From Rehmannia glutinosa (Eukaryota; Streptophyta; Magnoliopsida; Lamiales; Orobanchaceae), in NCBI GenBank assembly GCA_016081115.2, contig CM071926.1, positions 15,141,971-15,205,970 on the forward strand: a stretch of DNA of 64,000 nucleotides, written 5' to 3'. Below the pieces are notes generated by a model. The model made no database searches, had not been told where the DNA came from, and was given only the letters and a program-made list of their open reading frames with translations. Shown here piece after piece: positions 1-11,163 of the stretch. Position numbers and translations under genes: made by a program. The first letter of the stretch is position 1. Every line of letters begins with the position of its first letter.

Positions 1-1252
1 ATTGGAACCGACTTGTCCTCCGTCACATTGGCTTGTTGGTTGCCACCTTGATTGCCCCTTCTTTGGGTGTCGGCAATCCTTCGCCATGTGGTTCGGTTTG
101 CCACATTTGTAGCAATTCCCTGAACTTTTTGGCCTTCGCCTTTCTCCTTCCCGGAGTGCTTACGTTTCTTGCTAGTGCTCGACTCAACAAGATTGGCCTT
201 AGCCTCCATTCAGATTTTCTTGGTTTTAACATCGATTTCGGTTGTCTTCTTCGATGCGGCCGAACAATCGATCCTCAAGCCCCATTTCTTTGCGCTTGTG
301 CTTGAGGTAGTTTTTGAAATCCTTCCACAATAGCGACAATTTTTCGATAATTGCGCCCACTTGAAAGGATTCATTCAAAAACATCCCTTCGACACTAAGT
401 CGTGAAGGATGATTTGAATCTCTCGAACTTGGGCCGATCACCGTCTTGGTGTCAACCATCTTGTACTCCAGGAATTTGCCGACAACAAATTTCTTTGTGC
501 AGCATCTTCCGTCTTGTATTTCTTCTCCAAGCGATCGCCAATTCCTTGGGACGTCTTCAACGCGTCTATAGGCATTGTAGAGAGTGTCGTCTAGCCCGTT
601 CAAGACGTAGTTGCGACATAGAAAATCATTTGTTATGCCAAGCATCCACGGCGATTCTCGATTGTTGTCAACTTCGTCTTCTTCAACGGCGGTGAGGGGT
701 CGATCCTTTAGGAAACGAGCCAACCCCAAAGTAGTGAGGTAGAATAGCATCTTTGTTGCCAACGTTTGAAGTCGGCACGAGAAAACTTGGCGACTTTTCG
801 CGTGAGCGGAGCAAAGAATGACCATGGGTGTGAACGAGATCGAATCGATGCCATTGTCTTCAACAGAAACAAAGAACACGTTTTTCGTCTTGCGACTGTA
901 GGTTAAATTTATGTGGAGTGAAGGCTTCTGTTTGGAAGAAAATGGTTGGGATTGTGTATCGTTTAAGTCGAGGCCGAGTCGATTCTGTCTCCGCAAGACG
1001 AAAATGCCCGTATACAAGTGCTTACGGTTGATGGCGACTCGCCTCTAAGATCAATGACTTTTTGATTCAGGTTAGCGTTAAAGACAAAGAAACGGAACAA
1101 CAGCGAACAAGCAAAGTGTTTGACTACTTTCAAGCTTTCAAGGAGGAAAATGGGCAAGATGCAAAATGCAATGCTCGATTTAATGTTTTCTGATTAATTT
1201 CGTGTGTTATTTCATCAGTAGGGGCTCCATTAATATAGGCAACGGTGCCCAT
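1..1252 (-). pseudogene. Ty1/copia gag remnant (5' part of element)
   Basis: The minus strand reads as a copia-type Gag (UBN2/retrotran_gag_2 family). The core at about 800-230 contains KMLFYLTTLGLARFLKDRP, FLCRNYVLNGLDDTLYNAY, TKKFVVGKFLEYKMVDTKTV and AAIIEKL-like and WKDFKNYLKHKRKEM segments. A shifted frame then covers a Lys/Gly-rich tail with Cys/His residues, probably the zinc knuckle, at about 232-23. I place the start at the ATG at 1252 (MGTVAYINGAPTDE) because it opens the first frame downstream of the LTR. At least two frame changes (near 1130 and 1017-230) separate the pieces, so no functional Gag is made. In a live element this protein would form the cytoplasmic particle. Pol lies beyond the left edge. 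The family call is firm; the exact start is uncertain. Confidence 0.75.
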
Positions 1253-1489
1253 ACGAAAAAATCGCGTCGTAGGCTCGAAAAAGCACATTTTTGACGAAGA
1301 CGCACTGCGCAGGAGCACGACCAGCACGCGACGCGGCGTGCTCGCCGCGTGAGCGGGCGCTCAACGTTCGGCATGGCGCACGACCCGACGGCCACGGGCG
1401 GCGCGGCTCGAACTGCCGGCATGGCGCACGACCCGATCGCACGGGCCGTGCTCTGCCCCGTCTTGGCCGAACCTTTTTAGTTGTTGAAC
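1253..1489 (-). other. GC-rich leader between copia LTR and gag
   Basis: Short untranslated leader of the copia element. 1290-1460 is very GC- and CpG-rich, with near-repeats of GGCATGGCGCACGACCCGA, unlike the AT-rich LTR next to it. A primer-binding site is not clear: on the minus strand, AATCAGAG near 1488 is a possible decayed relic of the initiator-Met type (TATCAGAG). Confidence 0.4.
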
Positions 1490-2035
1490 TCTGATTTAAT
1501 TAATTTACATTAATTAAATCCATTTAATTTAATTAATTACAAAATTAATTAATTAATTATTTTAAAGGTTTTTGGTCCAAAAAGAATAAGGGCGCCCAAG
1601 CCCCCGACCCACAACCCGGGCCGGGCCGAGCCGGCGGGCGGCGGCGGCGCGCGTGTGCTTTGAACCAAACCCATAAGCATGTAGGTCCTCTCCCCTTTAA
1701 AAACTTGGGTGCCCCCAAGGGCCCAAACCCATTTGTCCAAGTTGGGATAAATAAAGTGTGCAACTTTGCCTCATTTTTCCTATGTGGGATGGAGCATCTC
1801 TCCTCCCCCACATTTTCCATTTTCCATACCATTTATTTGTATTAAGCGGCTAACTTCTAGCATTAATTTCTCATTCACCCGGAATCGGTTTTGAGAAATT
1901 CCAAATGCTATTCTCATCTACTCTCTTAGTAGATTTTTTACAAATAATTTAATTCCATTTTTCACAAATGGAAACCACTTAATTAATTGGTCAAAATCGG
2001 GTCGACACCCAATTTCTCAAAGACCAATTCCAACA
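1490..2035 (-). repeat. Ty1/copia 5' LTR
   Basis: Read on the minus strand this starts TGTTGGAATTGGTCTTTGAG at 2035, a canonical LTR start, and lies directly upstream of gag in the same orientation. It contains a GC-rich patch (1600-1660) and an AT-rich TTAATTAATT tract (1495-1560) near its inner edge. The inner end is not sharp and is placed only approximately, because the partner LTR is outside the window. Confidence 0.55.
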
Positions 2036-2399
2036 ATATTTACATTAGAGCTTTACTATCCCGAACCCTGCCCAAGCATGTCTCGGCCCGACAGTGTTAA
2101 GAAATTTTGAAAAAAGATTAGTTATAGTTCATATGATTCTTTCATGTACCGGTCCTCAAAAATGAAAAAAAAAAATGGTAAAGTAGACATTTGATCTCAA
2201 AAATGGCTAAAAATCATGTTTTCAAAAAACATGGTAAAAAAATATTTTTGCTATGGAGAAAAGACCAAATATCCGACGGACCTAATTTTTTATTTAACTT
2301 GCTAAATATAATTTGCCGAACTTCAGGCAAAAACTCTCTGCCATGGAATAAATTGCACAATCAGCTACATATGATGTTACTTTCCCAGCATTAGCTTTA
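2036..2399. other. AT-rich intergenic stretch, nothing recognised
   Basis: Flank of the copia LTR. No coding or repeat signature that I can name. Confidence 0.5.
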
Positions 2400-2979
2400 A
2401 GTGCCAATAGGGCGGGTTAAAACCCATTCCGTCGGGACGGGGGACAGGTCCTGGGCCCCAAACTTCAAAACCCATCCGGGTCCGCGCAAGGGGAGGGGGG
2501 GGATTCCGGGTCCAATAGGACCCGCCCCACCATATTAATTTTTATTATATTTTTGAATATGTATTTAGATATTTTTGTATTATTTACTTTTAGATTGGAG
2601 TGTTGTTGTACTCAAAAAAAAAAAAAGATTGGAGTGTTGTTTTTTATATTAATTTACTACTATAATATCTTGTAATATTGTACTTTGAATATTTATTTGA
2701 GTATTAGTTTAGTACTATTGCAAGATCCTAATAGTAGTTTTTTTTTTTTTTTTGAAAAAAAATCCCAATAGTTGCTTAGTTGTAAAATGTAGTTATAATA
2801 AGTTGCATAATTACATTTATATTTTTCACCTATTGGCATTAGATTGCTTTTGAAAAAATTGGCAACAAATACAAAAAAAAAATATATTATTGCAATTAGA
2901 AAAATAAATTGGCGGGCTTGGAGCAGGCTGGGCTGGGCGGTTCCCCAATTTGGTCAAACCAGCCCCATTGCCATCCCTA
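2400..2979. repeat. hAT-like non-autonomous repeat (GC-rich ends, AT-rich core)
   Basis: The left end reads GTGCCAATAGGGCGGGTT and the right end, reverse-complemented, reads TAGGGATGGCAATGGGGC, so the ends are imperfect inverted copies typical of plant hAT-type repeats of the GGCAATGGGGCGGG kind. The interior is AT-rich with long A and T runs and no ORF. I could not see an exact 8-bp target duplication, so the family and the borders are tentative. Confidence 0.35.
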
Positions 2980-5094
2980 AAGGCTACCTTGTTTCTGCAC
3001 AATAAGATTTCGTTATAAACACCACCTCTCCAAATATGAAAATCAAATATTCAAGTTAGCAAATTTCTGCAGCTTGGAACACATTTTTGCACCCATGTTG
3101 CAGCCCCAGCTACTTCTGTTGGGCCGTTGGCCAATGGTATGAAACATTTCATGTTCATATTTCATGTCAACTTGCAAGATTTGATAGGCCCTTGAGGTTT
3201 AGTCCAATTACCAAAATATCCAACTGTGTTTAAAATTACAAATGCCCCATTGACATTTATTCATATTTTATAAATTGCACATGTGAGGGGTATTTGTGAA
3301 ACAAAAAAAAACCTCAATGGGTTATTTGTAATCCCTGAAGAGGATATTTGTAATTTTAAAATATCATCAGAAGTAGTTCTATATAAAGTACAAAAACGAT
3401 CATTCACACTGTAAAATGTGAAGCCATATATCAACAAGGCTAAAATAGACTTGAGCAATATGAAAACTTTACCTATTCTTAAATATTCATGTTCTACTAA
3501 TATACCCACAAACTCTTTCAGAGAAATACACCCTCTGTTTAAAATGAATCTGCTTCTTGTTTGACTCCAAGAGATCAATAACTTGACCATTATTTTTGAG
3601 TGAAATTTAGTTATAAATTTTCAACTTCCGCGTCTAGTCCAATTAAACTGTAAACATATATATATATATAGGATAAATTTAGGATATATTTTGTATTTTT
3701 TTTTTTGTTAATAAGTTAAATTCGTGGGTAATTTTTTTTTATTAAAGATAACCAGCACCCACTGCCCGAAGGTGTGCATTGGGTAAATCCCATCCCTGTA
3801 GTGTACAGTAGTAACCCACAAACCACACAAAAGAGGTAAGACTAAAGATATTTGGAAACAATATTGCCAAAATAAAGGACCATTGTATATATCACTATCA
3901 CTAAAACCTCGTGAAATCAGTTAAAAGAAAAAAAATATCTCATTATCTTGATATTGCTCTACCCATTATTCACCAATGTCATCATTTGAGTAAAATTTCA
4001 GGACAAAGAAGAAAAACTGTTGGTTTCAGATATGGTACGGGAAATTTAGAGCTATCACACAAACAACTATTGCAGTCAAGATGAGATACCAAGAGTCATC
4101 ATCAAAATAAGTTTTGTATCAAGTCCAACTGTAAAATGTGAAGCTATATATCAAGAAGGCTAAAATAGACTCTAAATATTGAGATAAAGCAATATGAAAA
4201 CATTACATGCTTATATATTAATGTTTTATCAATACATCCACAAAATTCATCCGGAAAAATACACCGTCTGTTTCCAAAATATATATTGAGACTGAGCGAG
4301 TATTAAACTTTTTGAAACCCGGAAACACTATCAACAACTTAGGATGACAACTTCACGTATCAGCTGCAACAATGCCATTAAGGCATGGGAGCATTCATCA
4401 ATATTCAGCGCTAACAACTGTTTTATCCCTCAAAAGACAATTACATTTGAAAGCTACTCTCTCTACCATTAGGCTTCAACACGATGACAGTTTGAATGAA
4501 TCTTTATTATCATGTAAAATACAAACTGAGTGAATATTAACAACTATCACATGATGCTGTTACATGGGTAATTATAAACTGAAGACAAGAGTAACTGTGT
4601 AAAATCTAGCCATTTGTTAACAGTTGACAACAATCAGCAACAAACTGTATTACAGTATCAAAGGGAGAAAATCAATGGTTCCACAACAAGCCCATATTCA
4701 GAATCCTATAATGCCTTGAATCTAATGAACTAGTTTCCCACATGTATGCAAGAAACACCGCAATCAAGGACTAAGAAAATACCCAAAACAATTTCTTCCA
4801 ACAATCTTGGCCCTTCATCTAACTCCCGTTTCTGAAAATTTTTAGGTATTATGTTGCAATACTTTCATCTTTCACAAATTATATAGACATGAATACTTTC
4901 ATTACGAGAAACAGAAGACAAAACTTCAAGTAAAATCAAGCTCATGATCAACGACCATAGACACATTAGAAAACTTCAATACCTTGTTAATTATTTAAAC
5001 ACCCAAACACTCCAAAACGACAACTTGTACACAGTCAGAAGATTAATTCTGATAACAGTACAAAAACTCGAGATTGGAATATGAAAACACCAGA
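2980..5094. other. Intergenic 3' flank of ESS2
   Basis: AT-rich DNA downstream of the ESS2 stop codon. It holds one degenerate MITE copy (3185-3360) and a (TA)n tract near 3655. Two segments resemble each other (about 3410-3560 and 4130-4290, sharing TGTAAAATGTGAAGC(C/T)ATATATCA and GGCTAAAATAGACT), so part of it is an old duplication. No other gene was seen. Confidence 0.5.
3185..3360. repeat. MITE, family M1, copy 1 (degenerate)
   Basis: Shares the phrases CCTTGAGGTTTAGTCCAATTAC, ...GGGGTATTTGT and ATTTGTAATTTT with three copies inside ISA3 introns (52693-52925, 54690-54905, 60606-60860). This is the most decayed copy. Confidence 0.45.
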
Positions 5095-6660
5095 TTACCA
5101 AGGTGGATTGGAGCCTTCTCTTATGGAAGGCGACCTGGAACCCATGCTGCCATCTCTTCCCAACCTAGACATACTCCTGCCACTTTTAGGTGTATTCAAT
5201 CCAGGGCTTCCACTACGATAACTTGCTCGTAGAGACTCATCGATAGTTTGGGAAGACTTGGCAATCGCATTCCTCATAAACTTTTGGGCAGCAGGTGAAA
5301 GCCTCCTTGTGTTTGGACTTGCACTTCCTCCTCTGACTGGTGAAGGCAATGGTGGTTTCTGAAACATTTTTGACCTCTCCCTGAGTTTCCTTGCAGCCTC
5401 CCTAGACAAAGTATGCGCTCTCACATCTCTTGAAGGCGGCATTGGGATTTTAAACTGTGGGCCATCCCCACTACCCCCAATATCAATTGGAGTGTCCTCT
5501 GGCTCTAACCTCAATGGTGTCCCCTCAATCTCACCCCACGTAATAAATGGTGACTCATCGGCCCCGGGAGCAGGGGATGGTGTTTTCACAAAACTATATC
5601 CATTGTCTGCCTTCTTCTCAGACTCCACGTAGAACCTATTCGGGGTTTTCCTCAAGTCCTCCAAATCATATTTCTTCATCTTATCACTATCTCTACTGGA
5701 CATTGGAATTGGGGTGGCCCCAGCCACGGGTGAGTAAAGCACAGCAACAGTGTCATCATCCTTCAATTCATTTATATCCATTGTTTTCCCATGGAATCTC
5801 GTATTTGATCTACGAATCTCCTTTGTCATCGCTTTTAGCCTCAGGGCTCTCTCCTCTTCAGTCAAAGGCGCCTCCCCTCTATCAGCCGGATGATACATCA
5901 ATAAGTTCTTGGGTGTGTAATTCCACCCTTCCAAAGTACTCACAGGCTGATCTGATGTTCCATAGCCATCAGTAGCAGTTTTCTCTCGTTTATTCCCGTT
6001 CTCAATCAAATTATTCCCAGAATTTTCGTCAGATGAACCACATTCTAACAAATACCCATACTTTTCCTTCCTCTTCCGATTAACTTTCTCGATAATTCTC
6101 GAGAAGCTCTCGTTATCCTCACTCGTGTACTTCTTAAAAAAGTCATCAAGTGACAGCGAAACATCTACTTGCTCTTCTCCTCCATCACCATTGCCCTCAA
6201 GTTCATCACTTACAAGAACTACTTTTTTCTCATTATAAAAGGCAGGCGTAACAGACGTATTCCGTAAAAAGGACGAACCAGGGGTCGCAGTGGTGGAGCG
6301 GAGGGAAGAATCGGCGGCGGAATCTCCACTTTTCCTCAGGCGACGGCGTTCGATGATCTTGAGCTGGGCGTCCCGGATGAGCACAGGGTCGTGGGTCCGA
6401 ACAGCCTGCAGCCAGTCGAGGCGATCGCGCAGCTTGGGGATGTCCGGAAAGAAGTCTCGCTCGATAATCTTCTCGATGGCGGCAACGTAGGTGTCCTCGT
6501 CTAAAACGTTGGGGCTCCGGCGGCGCTTACGGGTGGCGAAATCGGGAGTTGGCGTAGAAACAAGGGCAGAATTAGGGTTAGGGTTTGGATCGGAGGAAAG
6601 GGAAGGGGCGGGTGAAGGAGTAGAGAGATGGCGAGGGGAGTGGCCTGGGGATAACAACAT
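5095..6660 (-). CDS. ESS2: ESS2/DGCR14-family nuclear splicing factor
   Basis: Uninterrupted 521-codon reading frame with its own stop, no intron needed. The protein matches the Es2/DGCR14 family along its length: N-terminal DEDTYVAAIEKIIERDFFPD and PKLRDRLDWLQAV (about residues 55-85), SLDDFFKKYTSEDNESF (about 170-185), WNYTPKNLLMYHP, NTRFHGKTMD, then the family hallmark TPSPAPGADESPFITWGEIE (about 365-385), FKIPMPP and a basic Ser/Pro-rich tail with LSPAAQKFM. Family members are nuclear and associate with late spliceosomal (C-complex) particles; that role is taken from known homologues. A long charged central part is likely disordered. The start ATG at 6658-6660 begins the conserved Pro/Ser-rich N-terminus. 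The open frame and normal length suggest a functional gene. Confidence 0.9.
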   Translation of the reverse strand: MLLSPGHSPRHLSTPSPAPSLSSDPNPNPNSALVSTPTPDFATRKRRRSPNVLDEDTYVAAIEKIIERDFFPDIPKLRDRLDWLQAVRTHDPVLIRDAQLKIIERRRLRKSGDSAADSSLRSTTATPGSSFLRNTSVTPAFYNEKKVVLVSDELEGNGDGGEEQVDVSLSLDDFFKKYTSEDNESFSRIIEKVNRKRKEKYGYLLECGSSDENSGNNLIENGNKREKTATDGYGTSDQPVSTLEGWNYTPKNLLMYHPADRGEAPLTEEERALRLKAMTKEIRRSNTRFHGKTMDINELKDDDTVAVLYSPVAGATPIPMSSRDSDKMKKYDLEDLRKTPNRFYVESEKKADNGYSFVKTPSPAPGADESPFITWGEIEGTPLRLEPEDTPIDIGGSGDGPQFKIPMPPSRDVRAHTLSREAARKLRERSKMFQKPPLPSPVRGGSASPNTRRLSPAAQKFMRNAIAKSSQTIDESLRASYRSGSPGLNTPKSGRSMSRLGRDGSMGSRSPSIREGSNPPW

Positions 6661-7323
6661 GATTATTTCTGTATTCTGCTCTGAGATGCTTTGAGAAGCA
6701 AAAGAAGACGCAGAGATTTGAGGAATTAGGGTTTGGAATTTGGGGAAATTCGGTTTCGACTTTTGCCAGAGAAATGCAAGAGAGAATGCCTACACCCTCC
6801 TGGAGCTTTCCTGGCCGAATATTGAAGATCGGTTGGTGACATTATTATTTTATTTTATATTTTTGAAACCGACATTATTATTACTATTATTATTATTATT
6901 AAACTTTTTTTTTGAAAGATTATTATTATTATTAAACTTGAAACTTTAAATAAGAGTTAAAAAGATGACAATGTTTATCTAACAACAAATTAATTGACCA
7001 AAATGTGCCCACATAAGCTACATGTTTTGATATGACATAATCGAAAAGAAGTATGTTTCATCTGTCACGTGTTCCAGATAATAAAGTGCAAATATTAGAT
7101 ATTTTGAAAAATAAAGCATAAAAGAAAAAAATTTCCAAAAAACAGAAAAAAAAGCTATAGTTTGAATGAATAAACCCTTTTCGCCCACATAATTTTTTTA
7201 ACTCATTGCAATTCAAATATATAAAATAGAAAAAAATGAAGGGGGGGAAAATTTAAATTTTTTAAAATAAACCAAGATGAAAAAAATTGATAAGTCAATA
7301 GAAAAATTGGAGTGGTTCACTCC
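6661..7323. other. ESS2 5' flank with ATT microsatellite
   Basis: Leader and promoter region of ESS2 on the minus strand. 6843-6945 is an impure (ATT)n run with T tracts. The remainder is AT-rich without a second gene, so the ESS2 promoter is not shared with a divergent neighbour within view. Confidence 0.5.
6726..6734 (-). promoter_or_regulatory. telo-box (AAACCCTAA) in ESS2 leader
   Basis: Reads AAACCCTAA on the minus strand about 65 bp upstream of the ESS2 ATG. Telo-boxes near plant start sites are known in growth- and ribosome-related promoters. Its role here is inferred. Confidence 0.45.
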
Positions 7324-7544
7324 GCTAGAGCGGATGGGATCTTCTATTTCAAAACCGTGTTTCATCTCCTATTCCAACCGTGTGGATAATTGACACGTGT
7401 ATTACACTTACCATATTAGAACCCCACAATTTATGCTTGATAATAAACATGGTAAATGTAATACACGTGTCAATCATCCACGCGCGGTTGGAATAGAGAG
7501 AAACACGGATTTTGAAATAGAAAAATCTCATCCGCTCTAGAGCC
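7324..7544. mobile_element. Foldback MITE, long inverted arms
   Basis: Left arm 7324-7414 and right arm 7449-7544 are near-complete reverse complements (GCGGATG(G/A)GAT, CTATTTCAAAA, CCGTGTTTC, TATTCCAACCG, TTGACACGTGTATTACA, TTACCAT), separated by a 34-bp loop. No ORF. Each arm carries an ACACGTGT core, which contains the G-box hexamer CACGTG. It lies about 700 bp upstream of the ESS2 ATG. The class is assigned from structure only. Confidence 0.75.
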
Positions 7545-8403
7545 AATAAATATGTACCGGTACCTTTTAGGATTATTGACACACCTATAATTTACCTCCT
7601 TAAGTTATCAAGGCTCCAGGGACAAGTTGATGAATTGACGGGTCGATGAATAGTTAAGTGGAGTCTTAAGTTGAGATGTCTAGAATCTATATTATAAAAA
7701 TAAAAAAAATATACCGACCACATAATATAACATGTCTGAAATTATTGGAAGTAACTTGAAAGTTTATCTTTAAATGGTTGACTCAAATTCAAATGGTTCT
7801 CTTGATTCACTTAATAGATTAACCACATGCAAAATAAGATGTAGCAAATTCAGACTTTTTTTTTTCTGAGAAGGAATACCAAATTCAGGGCTAATTTATG
7901 AAATTAATGAAAATAAAAAACTGATTTAACAAATAATACCCAGATTTTTTTTCTTAGGCGGAATTTGTTTTCTAAATTTCATTTAAAAAAGGAAATTCTT
8001 GTTAAAAGAGCACTCCGATCGCTGTTTTCCAATCTTACTCTTTTTGGGGTTGTTTTTTGATAAAATCTGAAAATACATATTTTTTTACCACTAAAAGTAT
8101 GCTTATCATGTATACATGTTAGAGTTGGACTACCTTTAGGCTTGACCTATTTATCTAATTTAGATATTATTGTCCCAAATCTATAATAACTATATTTTAA
8201 GATGATCTAATTTTTAGCTGAGTTTTAAAACATATTTTTTAAATCTTTATATATTTTCAAGTTATCATCTCTATTAAATAACAATATGATATTATATTAA
8301 TTGTCAACTAATATTTTATAATTCTCAAATTAATTCCTTAATTTTAGGGGATGAGGAATTTTCATTTTATCTAATTGGGGATGGGGATGAGGCATAGACG
8401 AAA
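7545..8403. other. AT-rich intergenic DNA, nothing recognised
   Basis: No ORF, repeat pair or RNA gene that I can support. Confidence 0.5.
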
Positions 8404-9619
8404 GGGATAATTTCACTTTTGATACCTAAAGTTTACCACTTTTTCGTTTTTGGTACCCAATGTTCCCACTTAATCAATTTTGGTACCCTAAGTTTCAGAC
8501 ATTAGTCACTTTCACTACATACCGTTATTTTTCCATCCAAAACTGACGGCTAACCTGTTGCTGCAGGTAAAAAATTAGGGATAATTTCACTTTTGATACC
8601 CAAAATTATTTAAAATATTTTAAATTCTAAACTAAAAAAACTCAATATTATTTCCAAAAAGATATTTTAAAAAATAAATGATGTTTTAAAAATCTAAAAT
8701 ATTGTTTAAAGAACTAAAAGTTGTGTCAAAAATCTGACAACTACTTAAAAAAATGAATTCAATATAAAATTAAAAATCTGGAAATTTTCTAAAATTCTGA
8801 AAAATGGATTAAAAACTGTAAACTATAAGATTTTGAAAAAATTAACTAAAAAATTTGATTGACTTAAAAAATCCAAAAAGGGTAAAAACATTGATTTTTT
8901 TAAAAAAAACTAAAAAACTATTTTTAAAATATAAAAATTAACGAAAATATTGAAATTTGTTTTGAAAAAATAAAAAAATTATTTAAAAATCTTAAAATTA
9001 TCCCATAATTGGGATATTTAAATCTGATAATTTTTAAAAAAATCCATAATTTTTTAAAACATATTTCGAAGTTTTAAAAAGTGTTTTGATTTTTTTTTTA
9101 TTTAGGACTCCATAAAACTCCAAAATCAAATTAAAAGAGGTTTTCGATTGTTGGGTGAAGAAAATGGGAAAAAATATGAAACGGAGAGGACGAAGTGGAA
9201 GAGAAGAAAAAAGAAAAATTAATTTTTTTATTTTATTATATATATATATATATATATATAAGGGATAATTTTATTTGATATATAAACGTGACTACTCTTT
9301 CAAACTGAATCAATTTTTAAAAATTATAAAAAAAAGTCCTATGTATAAAAAAAATCACGTTTATTTTTCATACCCAAAATTTACCATCTTTTCGCTTTTG
9401 ATACCCAAAATTTACCATCTTTTCGCTTTTGGTACCCAAAAGGTTTTTTATTCTTCATTTTTACTAATTTTAACCGGCTTCCACCTGCTACAACAGGTGA
9501 ACCGTTTGTTTTGGATGGCAAATTAACGGATTGTAGTAAAATTGATCAAATGAAAAAATATTGGGTACCAAAATTAATTAAGTGGGAATATTGGGTACCA
9601 AAAGCGAAAAGGTGGTAAA
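8404..9619. mobile_element. Long-TIR DNA transposon, left portion (target of the Athila insertion)
   Basis: Starts GGGATAATTTCACTTTTGAT at 8404. The inverted partner is at 9489-9619 continuing at 33787-33815, where the 24-kb retrotransposon split it. The aligned arms are about 165 bp and share the GGTACCCAA, CCATCCAAAAC and ACCTGTTG(C/T)(T/A)GCAGGT blocks. The AT-rich core (8600-9250) is non-coding. Extra partial end copies at 8577 and a direct double of TACCCAAAATTTACCATC at 9368-9437 suggest a patchwork of related copies. The long TIR and lack of coding suggest a non-autonomous Mutator-like element; no clean target duplication was found. Confidence 0.6.
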
Positions 9620-10564
9620 TGTTCGCCATATTTTTAGCTTCACCGCAAGTGTACGGTGTAGTTTATAGAATAGGGTAAGCAAGGTCGTATCCACGGAGAC
9701 TAATAAATTTATGCGCTAAGTATTGAACTAAGATAGTCTTATTTTTATTTAGACGATCGTAATTTAATGATTGTTGTATTGAGATTAAGACAATTTAAAT
9801 CACTAAAACACAAGATTAAGATAATACAAATGATAGAAGTATCAAGATAATGAAATGGATTTCCAAGTTAAGGTTTCGATTAATAATCCTCTTGTTATCC
9901 GGTTTAATCAAGCCACGTTATTATCAATATTCCTATAAGACGATCACAAAGCTATTTTATCCTCCCTCTCGAGATGCATATAAAACGTAGATTGAAATAC
10001 TTATGCTAGCATCTCTACTCAACATGAAGCATTCAACTCCCAAAAGTTTAAAAGATCAAATATCCTCACAAATATTTACAAACCTCTCGATTCATGCAAA
10101 TGTTTGTGTCGAGTATTCAAGATCTAATATTGAAACTCATCTCTCGAATTATGAATCAATATATCAAACAAGTTAAATCATTGATCAAGTGATAAAACAA
10201 GAATAAGCTCAAAATACTCAAATAGGCTTCAAGATAATAACTTCAACTAAGATTAAAACATCCAACAAGAGTTCATTAATCTACTTCCAAAACCCGGAAA
10301 TCTCAAGAGTTTAGCTACACATGATTTCTAAACAACTCATAAACAAAGTGTTCAAAGCCATTACAAATGAAAATGAAGGATTGAAACTAAAAGAGAAGCA
10401 AGAAAAACTTAGGAACATCGACAATCTCTCGATATATCTACGTTCTTCAAGCTCCGATGCAACCCGATTGTCTCCTTGATATCTTCTTCCAAGAGTTGAC
10501 CCTTGTCTTGTGTTGTAGATCCCAAAAATGCCAGAATATCCTTATGTGCGCCCCCCAAAAAGCC

Positions 10565-10572
10565 TTTTTATA
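10565..10572 (-). promoter_or_regulatory. TATA box in element A 3' LTR
   Basis: TATAAAAA on the minus strand, about 50 bp downstream of the GC inverted-repeat array. Confidence 0.55.
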
Positions 10573-10620
10573 CCCACCTTCAAGTTTAGGGCATAATGCT
10601 GTAGATTATGGGATTCCAGC

Positions 10621-10880
10621 GCAGACGCACGGGTGGTGCGTCGGAGCACGGGCTACCGTGCGCCACCCTGTTGAAATAATCCAAGTCTCTGTAGAGCGCA
10701 CGAGTGGTGCGTCGGAGCACGGGCTACCCGTGCGCCATCCCGGTGAAATCATCCCTTCTCTGTAGAGCGCACGGGTGGTGCGTAGGAGCGCGGGCTACCC
10801 GTGCGCTATGCAGAGGCTCAAAGTTTCTTTATTCAAGGGTGCACGGGTGGTGCCTGAGGCACGCCCAACCCGTGTGCCCC
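10621..10880. repeat. GC-rich inverted-repeat array in element A 3' LTR
   Basis: Four related units spaced about 85 bp. Each is built from GCGCACGGGTGGTGCG and CACGGGCTACCCGTGCGCC, so its outer 10 bases (GCGCACGGGT/ACCCGTGCGC) are reverse complements. CpG-dense in an otherwise AT-rich LTR. Confidence 0.85.
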
Positions 10881-11144
10881 CTATCTTTTCCTTAGACGCT
10901 CAACTTTCGCTCTTTTTGGCTTCACTTTTCGTATACTCATTCAATTCTCCGTGTTTCCACTTTGCTATCCTCGTATTCCTATTCAATTTGCTTCAAATAT
11001 CATGAAATTCCTACAAAATAAGCAAAGTGTAATATCTTTTCCACAAGGAGTGAATATGTAACATTTAACGCGAGTATGTGTATGTTTACCCATCATTATA
11101 GCCAGAAATACGCCTCAAAATACATGCAAAACTCACACCTATCA

Positions 11145-11163
11145 AAATCCCCCAAACTTAAAC
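11145..11163 (-). promoter_or_regulatory. Polypurine tract, element A
   Basis: On the minus strand TTTAAGTTTGGGGGATTT runs directly into the 3' LTR, the expected plus-strand primer. Confidence 0.75.

Larger units (their letters stand above)
9620..11144 (-). repeat. Element A 3' LTR (1525 bp)
   Basis: Plus-strand ends are TGTTCGCC and CTATCA. Nearly identical to 32238-33781. The PPT sits just outside its inner edge. ORFs across the GC array in it are translation artefacts. Confidence 0.95.

Noticed and set aside
226..1017. 263-aa minus-strand ORF as a host gene
   Set aside because: Its content is copia Gag and it lies just inside an LTR of the same orientation.
2036..2040. ATATT as a target duplication of the left copia element
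   Set aside because: The other end of the element is outside the window, so it cannot be tested.
5547..5975. 142-aa plus-strand ORF
   Set aside because: Antisense shadow of the intact ESS2 reading frame; composition follows the reversed codons.
10621..10880. Regularly spaced GC repeats resembling a CRISPR array
   Set aside because: Units are inverted repeats with repeated, not unique, spacers, lie in an LTR of a plant retrotransposon and have no cas genes.
10457..11005. Overlapping plus-strand ORFs (60-100 aa) across the element A LTR, repeated at 33075-33643
   Set aside because: They are translations of the GC repeat array in a non-coding LTR, occur on the strand opposite to the element and have no family signature.
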